Below are positions 6,765-12,064 of a stretch of 12,064 bases of DNA, one piece after another. The notes below the pieces were generated by a model. That model saw only the letters and a list, made by a program, of their open reading frames with translations, did not search any database and was not told the DNA's origin. The first letter of the stretch is position 1. Each line of letters starts with the position of its first letter. The position numbers and the translations under genes are program-made. The stretch comes from Maribacter sp. (GTDB taxonomy: Bacteria > Bacteroidota > Bacteroidia > Flavobacteriales > Flavobacteriaceae). The DNA lies in the NCBI GenBank assembly GCA_030730545.1, contig JANQUX010000016.1:1-12064 (forward strand). The letters are read 5' to 3'.

Positions 6765-8279
6765 TTACTTGTTTATTCGTAAAAGTTCTTCTAAATAATC
6801 TCTCTTATTTGACAATCTAGGAATTTTATGCTGCCCACCAAGCTTATCATTTAACTTCAACCAATCATAGAACAAGTTCTCTTGTGCTATGTGTACCAAA
6901 GGAGAATTCAGTGTAATATTATTTAACCTTTTGGCTTCATAATCTGAATTAAGAGATTTTAAGGCATTGTCAAAAATCTCTACAAAGGCACTAAAGTGTT
7001 GCGGCAAGGTTTTAAATTCCATAATCCACTCATGGGCACCTTTTTCTTTACCCACCATAAAAACAGGTCCGGCAGTATAATCTATAATTTCAGCTCCTGT
7101 TTTTGCACAGGCTATTTTTAATGCTTCTTCTGCATTTTCGATAATCAATTCTTCACCAAAAACATTAATATGATGTTTGGTACGCCCAGTTACCTTAATA
7201 CGGTATGGACTTTTAGAGGTAAAACGAACGGTATCCCCTATTCTATACCTCCATAATCCTGAATTTGTGGTAATAACTATAGCGTAATTTACACCCAACT
7301 CAACATCCCATAAAGCAATCGCCTCTTCATTTAATGCACCATAAACATCCATAGGTATAAACTCATAGAAAATTCCGTAGTCCAACATCAATAATAAATC
7401 ATCGGCACCATTTCTGTCTTGAATAGCAAAAAAACCTTCAGAGGCATTGTAAATTTCGTAGTATCTGAAATTACTATTCGGTAATATTTTTTTGTATTGC
7501 TCTTTATAAGGACTAAAATTCACTCCGCCGTGAAAGTACACTTCTAAATTCTCCCAAACTTGAAACAGATTCTCATTGCCTGTTTCTTCAAGAACTTTGT
7601 TCATTAACACCAACATCCAAGACGGTACGCCTGCCAAACTAGTTACATTTTCTTGAACACTTTCATGAATGATAGCCATAAGCTTACTCTCCCACTCGCT
7701 CATTAAAGAAACCTTATTACTAGGCGTGCTACTGTATTCTGCCCACAAGGGCATGTTATCTATAAGAATTGCAGATAAGTCACCAAATAACGACCCATTA
7801 TCCTCGTACAGCTCTTTACTACCACCTAAACGCAAACTCTTACCCGTAAATAATTGTGAATTTTCGTTATTATTCAGATACAGGCACAATAAATCTTTGC
7901 TGGATTTATAATGACAATCTTCTAAAGCCTCTCCGCTAACAGGTATAAACTTGCTTTTCGCATCTGTAGTGCCACTGCTTTTAGCGAACAATTTTACTTT
8001 AGTAGGCCAAAATAAATTTTGCTCCCCTTTTCTAGTACGTTCAATAATAGGCTGAATTTCTTCATAAGAAACTATAGGTAAGCGTTCTTTAAAATCTGCA
8101 TATGAACCTATTGAATCAAAATCATAGGTTCTACCAATTTCAGTGTCTTCGGCAAATTCAAGCAATTGCAATAAAACCTCTTCTTGTACCTCTTCAGGAT
8201 ACTTTAAAAAAAGTTCGATTTGATGAAAACGTTTTTTCAGTAACCAAGAGGCAATTGAATTAAATAGGGTAATTGGCAT
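6765..8279 (-). CDS. GH3-family acyl-adenylating enzyme (PF03321)
   Basis: The 504-residue protein matches the GH3 family of the ANL adenylating superfamily. The three nucleotide-binding motifs are present: SSGTTDAKSKFIPVS (101-115), YNASEGFFAIQ (277-287) and YRIGDTVRF (345-353). VTGRTKHHINVFGEEL (363-378) follows at the hinge to the C-terminal domain. Plant GH3 enzymes activate auxin, jasmonate or benzoates as acyl-adenylates and join them to amino acids. Many Bacteroidota encode a relative whose substrate is, to my knowledge, not established, so the label 'auxin-responsive promoter protein' should not be read as auxin biology. The protein is full length and lacks a signal peptide or membrane span. 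It is divergent from the DUF2797 gene across 79 bases and has its own candidate promoter. Confidence 0.9.
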   Translation of the reverse strand: MPITLFNSIASWLLKKRFHQIELFLKYPEEVQEEVLLQLLEFAEDTEIGRTYDFDSIGSYADFKERLPIVSYEEIQPIIERTRKGEQNLFWPTKVKLFAKSSGTTDAKSKFIPVSGEALEDCHYKSSKDLLCLYLNNNENSQLFTGKSLRLGGSKELYEDNGSLFGDLSAILIDNMPLWAEYSSTPSNKVSLMSEWESKLMAIIHESVQENVTSLAGVPSWMLVLMNKVLEETGNENLFQVWENLEVYFHGGVNFSPYKEQYKKILPNSNFRYYEIYNASEGFFAIQDRNGADDLLLMLDYGIFYEFIPMDVYGALNEEAIALWDVELGVNYAIVITTNSGLWRYRIGDTVRFTSKSPYRIKVTGRTKHHINVFGEELIIENAEEALKIACAKTGAEIIDYTAGPVFMVGKEKGAHEWIMEFKTLPQHFSAFVEIFDNALKSLNSDYEAKRLNNITLNSPLVHIAQENLFYDWLKLNDKLGGQHKIPRLSNKRDYLEELLRINK

Positions 8280-8286
8280 TTATAGG

Positions 8287-8294
8287 TATCTTTG
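8287..8294 (+). promoter_or_regulatory. Candidate -7 element for the DUF2797 gene
   Basis: TATCTTTG is an exact match to TAnnTTTG and would start transcription near 8301, about 58 bases before the ATG. No convincing TTTG -33 box is found at the expected distance, which weakens the call. It lies where the divergent GH3 transcript is expected to begin. Confidence 0.4.
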
Positions 8295-8300
8295 TATTGC

Positions 8301-8332
8301 TAAAAGTAGCGCATCTTATTATCATTTTCAAA
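8301..8332 (-). promoter_or_regulatory. Candidate promoter for the GH3 gene
   Basis: On the minus strand a TTTG -33 box (plus positions 8332-8329) is followed by exactly 20 bases and TACTTTTA (8308-8301), one mismatch from TAnnTTTG. Expected start near 8294, giving a leader of about 15 bases before the ATG at 8279. Box sequence and spacing both fit the Bacteroidota promoter pattern. Confidence 0.5.
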
Positions 8333-8358
8333 TTGAACATTCAATAAGCCGAAATTAC

Positions 8359-9153
8359 ATGCAATACGAGGGAGTACTTAGAAAAATGCAGACAGAAATA
8401 GGGAGTCCGATTCAATATTACATGTTGTTCGAATCAGATTTTTTGAATGTAAATCAAGTTTTGGACAAAAATGTAAAAATAAATTTCATTAAGCACCAAT
8501 GTCTAAACTGCGGTAATGACCGACCTATTTATAGACAAGGATTTTGCAGAACCTGCTTTTTTGAAATACCATCTGCCGGAGATTGGATAATGCGCCCAGA
8601 GTTAAGTAAAGCGCACTTAGACCAAGAAGACCGAGATTTAGCATATGAAAAAAAGGTGCAATTACAACCACATATTGTATACTTGGCCAATTCAAGCAAT
8701 GTAAAAGTGGGTGTCACCAGAAAAGGACAAATACCAACAAGATGGATTGACCAGGGTGCTCATGAAGCCATTGAAATTGTAGAAGTACCAAATAGGTATT
8801 TAGCTGGCATAACAGAAGTTGCCCTAAAAGACTATGTAGGTGATAAAACAAATTGGCGCACCATGCTTACCAATACCGTTGTTGACGAGAATCTTCAAGA
8901 ATGGCGAGATAAATTAAAACAATATTTACCCGAAGAGGCATTACCCTATTTTCTAGCAACTAATTCAGAAACCGAATTAGAATTTCCGGTATTACAATAT
9001 CCCACGAAAGTAAAAAGTTTAAATCTTAGCAAAACACCAACCTTTGAGGGTAAGTTAAAAGGTATAAAAGGGCAATACCTCATCTTTGAAGATAATACCG
9101 TCTTTAACGTAAGAGGCAGTGAAGGCTATTATGTAGGATTAACCATTAGTTAG
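8359..9153 (+). CDS. DUF2797 protein: four-cysteine cluster plus GIY-YIG-like segment
   Basis: A 264-residue protein that I recognise as DUF2797 (PF10977), a family of unknown function. Residues 48-66 hold CLNCGNDRPIYRQGFCRTC, two CxxC pairs (Cys48, 51, 63, 66) that should bind one zinc ion. Residues 105-170 then read HIVYLANSSNVKVGVTRKGQ (105-124), IPTRWIDQGA (125-134) and, further on, ITEVALKDYV (151-160). This recalls the GIY-YIG fold: a VYL strand, a V/I-G-x-T strand, a conserved Arg (Arg128) and a conserved Glu (Glu153) in the spacing seen in T5orf172/MUG113-type members. That link is my inference. The C-terminal third is mixed beta without known motifs. No signal peptide or membrane segment. 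The 3' end overlaps the convergent AsmA-family gene by 8 bases. Confidence 0.85.
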   Translation: MQYEGVLRKMQTEIGSPIQYYMLFESDFLNVNQVLDKNVKINFIKHQCLNCGNDRPIYRQGFCRTCFFEIPSAGDWIMRPELSKAHLDQEDRDLAYEKKVQLQPHIVYLANSSNVKVGVTRKGQIPTRWIDQGAHEAIEIVEVPNRYLAGITEVALKDYVGDKTNWRTMLTNTVVDENLQEWRDKLKQYLPEEALPYFLATNSETELEFPVLQYPTKVKSLNLSKTPTFEGKLKGIKGQYLIFEDNTVFNVRGSEGYYVGLTIS

Positions 9154-11884
9154 TAGAATCTTTCTTCTTCTTTCCTAAAAATCCTCCTAAAATATCTTTT
9201 GCCTTTTCTTTAACCGCTTCTTTATCAGTCTTAACAGGAATAGAATCTTTTTTGACCGCAGTAGATGTGGTGTCTTTTTTGGTAGCTAAAATTCCGCCTA
9301 AAATATCTTTTGCATTTGGTTTAGTAGACGTACCGGTTTTATTAATAGAATCGGTCTTCGCTTTATTGCCCGATATTAAACCACCTATTAAATCTTTAGC
9401 CTTGTCTGTTCCCTTATTAATAAGTTTCTGTTTTTCAACCTCAACCAATTTTGTGGTCAATTGTTTAACACCAGAAGTTAAATCTGTAGTAACTGTAGGG
9501 CTATTATATAAACCCCCAATATTTGCAACAACAGGTATGGTTAAATCTGTTAAGGCAGCATCATCTATCTTGGCGATTAACTTGGTAATATCTGAACCTA
9601 AATATTTCGCAGGTACTTGCAAAGTAGCTTTGTAGTTTAGTTTTTGGTCAAATGAATGGCTACCATCAACATTGATGGCAATATCCTTATAATTTAAAGT
9701 AAAAGGTTTTACAACCACAATACCATCTTTAAAAGATAACGAGGTTTTCAAGTCTTTTAAATTTAGCTGTTTTAAATCAATAAAATTCAAGTTAGAAACT
9801 AATGAATTTAGAACAGGCGCCTTATCGGTATTCACTTCTTCAGTCATTAAATCAGCAAACATCTCACCGCGCAATGACAATAAATTTGGCATTAAATCGT
9901 CCGTCAAATTACCTGACAGTGAAATATCTGATGTTAATTTACCGTTCAAAATTTTCGCTATTGGTGCTATAGCTTTAAACAAATCAACAGAAGCAAAAGT
10001 TTCTTGAATACCAAGTTGATTTAAGTCTAACTTCATATTGAAAGTAGGCGTCTCATTTTTCGTAGACACGTCGCCATTAAATGCGATTTTACCCCCAAAC
10101 ATACCCGCGGTCATATTACTTAAGGTAGCGGTTTCATCTTTAATCTTTAAAACCCCTTTAACATCACTTAACACGATATCATCATACAATACTTTTTTCG
10201 CATCTGCATTAATGGTCGCATCTAAAAAAGATGGAATTTTAATTTTTTCTTCTTGTACTACTCCACCAGAAGTGGACTTGCTCTCATTTGTAGTTGCAGG
10301 CGCATCTGTATCAGCAACCATAAAATCGCTTAACGCAAAACTATTTGATTTAAGGTTGAAATTACCCTCAACCTTTTCATCATTGAACATAAAACCTAAA
10401 AGGTTATTAATAGTACCTGTTGCATCAAAATCGGTCGTACCCGTTGTACCGTTTAATTGATTTAAGGTTACAGTCTTTGGATTAAAAGTTAACTTGGCGG
10501 TATTGAACTTGACCGGGTTTGCCAATTCATCTGAATTATATTCAAAATTGGTTACACTTAAATCTCCGGTAGTATTCGTTTTCTCGTATTGTTGTTTCTC
10601 AACGGATGCCATATCAAAAGCAGTCGTGATATCTGCTTTTAACAGCCCTTTTAAATTATACTCTGCAGGCACAGGGTAAGCTTTTGAGATATTTGCCAAG
10701 TTCATAGCACCATCAATATGTGCTTTTACCTTTGTATTACCCATAAGCTCTGTAATATGCGAAGTAAGGTTGAACTTATCTTCATCAATCATAAAAGAAG
10801 CCTTATTGATATCGACATAGGTATCTTCTGTAATACCAGTCTTATTATTCAATTGAATATCAAAAAACACATTACGAACCGCTTTCGGTAAATCTGGATA
10901 TTTGAAAGAAGCATTATCAGATTTAATCTCAATATTAAATTTAGGAATATGTGTATCATCAACAATACCGTTAAAATTACCATTAACGATAAAATCTCCG
11001 GTAGTACTTACGGTTGCAATATCTTTAGAATAAATTTCAGGAATTACCCCTAAGAAGTTTTTAAAATCTGACGAGGGCGTTTTAAAGGTTACATCTACTT
11101 CTTGATTAGTTTCATTTAGTTTCACAAAACCATCGAATACCAATGGCAGTTGGTTAAGCAAAGCTTCATTCTTTAAAAAAGAGTATTTATTTTCATTTAA
11201 ATCGATACCAATAAGGGCGTCTAATTTTATTTTATTCTTGTTTAAATAGTTTACACTATCCATTTCTAAAGAAATAAATGCATCGGTATGTGTATCTAAT
11301 TCTGAAGTAGCCAATGATAAATCTCCAGTTCCTTTATGCTGAAAATCATCTAACTTAAAAGTTATACCTGTAGAATTGTCGGTGTAGTAAATTCTAGAGT
11401 TCGTTATTTCATAAGACTGTAGGTCAAAAGCAAATCCGTCGGTCGAACTTGGCTCTTCAACAGTTGTTGTGGTTTCTGTAGCGATGGCTATATCGTAATT
11501 AGCATTTTCTTCTTTGTCAACCACAATATTGACCAGAGCGCCGTCTAAATTTATATTGTTGATCGCAATAGCATCACCGCTACCTTTAAATAATTGCATG
11601 ATGCCCATGGTCAAATCTAAATTAGCTGCCTTAAACAAAGTATCGCCTTCAAATGGAGCTTTGTTTATTACCACTACATCTTTAAAATTGACCTCTGCAT
11701 TCGGAAAACTACGTACCAAACTTAAATTTGCTGCAGAAAAATCTAGCGTAGCATTTACATTAGAATTGACATTATTTTTAATAATATCGCCAATTTTGGC
11801 TTCTAAGAAAAAAGGTGCCGCAACAATTACGACGATGATCAACAATAGAAGTACGCCAACAATTTTTAAAATTTTCTTACCCAT
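9146..11884 (-). CDS. AsmA-family envelope protein
   Basis: The 912-residue protein begins with a single membrane anchor (about 5-29, KILKIVGVLLLLIIVVIVAA) and no cleavage site, so the rest should face the periplasm. The long body is rich in short alternating beta strands. Its N-terminal part (LSLVRSFPNAEVNFKDVVV and following, about 54-130) and a C-terminal part (about 545-810, with SGNLTDDLMPNLLSLRGEM) fit AsmA and AsmA-like C-terminal domains. AsmA/TamB/YhdP relatives form long grooves implicated in moving phospholipid between membranes; that role is assumed from family. A linker rich in Thr, Ser and Glu lies near 520-542. The lysine-rich tail carries three copies of AKD(I/L)(I/L)GG at 829-835, 858-864 and 895-901. 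It follows the transporter gene by 34 bases on the same strand. Confidence 0.85.
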   Translation of the reverse strand: MGKKILKIVGVLLLLIIVVIVAAPFFLEAKIGDIIKNNVNSNVNATLDFSAANLSLVRSFPNAEVNFKDVVVINKAPFEGDTLFKAANLDLTMGIMQLFKGSGDAIAINNINLDGALVNIVVDKEENANYDIAIATETTTTVEEPSSTDGFAFDLQSYEITNSRIYYTDNSTGITFKLDDFQHKGTGDLSLATSELDTHTDAFISLEMDSVNYLNKNKIKLDALIGIDLNENKYSFLKNEALLNQLPLVFDGFVKLNETNQEVDVTFKTPSSDFKNFLGVIPEIYSKDIATVSTTGDFIVNGNFNGIVDDTHIPKFNIEIKSDNASFKYPDLPKAVRNVFFDIQLNNKTGITEDTYVDINKASFMIDEDKFNLTSHITELMGNTKVKAHIDGAMNLANISKAYPVPAEYNLKGLLKADITTAFDMASVEKQQYEKTNTTGDLSVTNFEYNSDELANPVKFNTAKLTFNPKTVTLNQLNGTTGTTDFDATGTINNLLGFMFNDEKVEGNFNLKSNSFALSDFMVADTDAPATTNESKSTSGGVVQEEKIKIPSFLDATINADAKKVLYDDIVLSDVKGVLKIKDETATLSNMTAGMFGGKIAFNGDVSTKNETPTFNMKLDLNQLGIQETFASVDLFKAIAPIAKILNGKLTSDISLSGNLTDDLMPNLLSLRGEMFADLMTEEVNTDKAPVLNSLVSNLNFIDLKQLNLKDLKTSLSFKDGIVVVKPFTLNYKDIAINVDGSHSFDQKLNYKATLQVPAKYLGSDITKLIAKIDDAALTDLTIPVVANIGGLYNSPTVTTDLTSGVKQLTTKLVEVEKQKLINKGTDKAKDLIGGLISGNKAKTDSINKTGTSTKPNAKDILGGILATKKDTTSTAVKKDSIPVKTDKEAVKEKAKDILGGFLGKKKKDSTN
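9179..9400 (-). repeat. Three protein-level repeats at the AsmA-family C-terminus
   Basis: Codons 829-902 hold three copies of an octapeptide: AKDLIGGL, AKDILGGI and AKDILGGF, starting 29 and 37 residues apart and joined by Lys/Thr/Ser-rich linkers. The nucleotide copies (around 9179-9202, 9290-9313 and 9377-9400) are similar but not identical, so this looks like an old duplication kept by selection rather than a fresh tandem repeat. Confidence 0.75.
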
Positions 11885-11918
11885 TGTGTATTTTTATATA
11901 GTTATTAATGTTGTACCC

Positions 11919-12064
11919 CTAAAGATCTAACTCCAATTCGTCATTTGGCCCTAGATTAAAACGTTTTCTCATCATATATACGAAGAAATAGAGAAAAGGG
12001 GTATCAAATAATGCTATAAAAATCTTAAAAATAAATCCGCTCACTACGAGTCCGAAAAAAAGAT
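11919..12064 (-). CDS. Probable queuosine-precursor transporter (VUT/YhhQ, DUF165), C-terminus only
   Basis: The minus strand has 47 sense codons from the right edge ending with TAG at 11921-11919. The residues include a hydrophobic helix FFGLVVSGFIFKIFIALFDT, then PFLYFFVYMMRKRFNL and an acidic tail DELELDL. The pattern of a final helix with a KxxxALxDTPFLY-like segment and a basic end matches, from memory, the C-terminus of the VUT family (COG1738), inner-membrane proteins importing queuosine precursors for tRNA modification. Only a small part is visible, so the call is provisional. The asmA-like gene starts 34 bases downstream on the same strand with no terminator between, so co-transcription is possible. 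Confidence 0.55.
   Translation of the reverse strand, partial: LFFGLVVSGFIFKIFIALFDTPFLYFFVYMMRKRFNLGPNDELELDL

Noticed and set aside
9252..11930. Several plus-strand open frames inside the AsmA-family gene (9252-9635, 10038-10460, 10494-10679, 11514-11930)
   Set aside because: All are antisense to one long intact minus-strand coding region and have hydrophobic, low-information translations without motifs.
1..12064. CRISPR array, insertion sequence, tRNA or rRNA
   Set aside because: No regularly spaced direct repeats, transposase-like frames, terminal inverted repeats or tRNA-like folds were seen in the gaps between genes.

Overview
The window is chromosomal DNA from a member of the Bacteroidota, most likely a Flavobacteriaceae species. 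The DNA is AT-rich. Candidate promoters fit the Bacteroidota pattern (TTTG, then about 20 bases, then TAnnTTTG) rather than the E. coli TTGACA/TATAAT pattern. Strong Shine-Dalgarno sequences are absent before most starts. Several proteins have the Bacteroidota form of their family, for example PdxJ with an [14 protein letters not shown] amino terminus and ClpX with VGY in place of the IGF docking tripeptide. This assignment rests on protein resemblance recalled from memory, not on a search.

Layout, left to right. Positions 1-403 hold the 5' part of a minus-strand CBS-domain protein cut by the window edge. Divergent from it is a plus-strand set: pdxJ (vitamin B6 synthesis), a YbfF-like alpha/beta hydrolase overlapping pdxJ by 4 bases, and a small four-helix membrane protein of the 'phage holin 4' superfamily. 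After its own candidate promoter comes the protein-quality-control block tig - clpP - clpX: a ribosome-bound chaperone, the protease barrel and its AAA+ unfoldase. A strong intrinsic terminator lies between tig and clpP, and a bidirectional terminator follows clpX.

Positions 5954-8279 carry two minus-strand genes, a divergent small alpha/beta-hydrolase-like protein and a GH3-family acyl-adenylating enzyme, separated by a 253-base gap in which no gene is visible. GH3 is divergent from a plus-strand DUF2797 protein, with promoter elements packed into the 79-base gap. DUF2797 converges with and overlaps by 8 bases a large minus-strand AsmA-family envelope protein. Upstream of asmA, on the same strand and cut by the right edge, is the C-terminal end of a probable queuosine-precursor (VUT/YhhQ) transporter.

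This is mostly ordinary core genome. No mobile element, CRISPR array, tRNA, rRNA or defence cassette was seen, and I do not find a convincing new multi-gene system. The points most worth a second look are the apparent GIY-YIG-like core joined to a four-cysteine cluster in DUF2797, the triplicated AKD-GG motif at the AsmA-family C-terminus, the VGY loop in ClpX, and the placement of the tig terminator directly before clpP.
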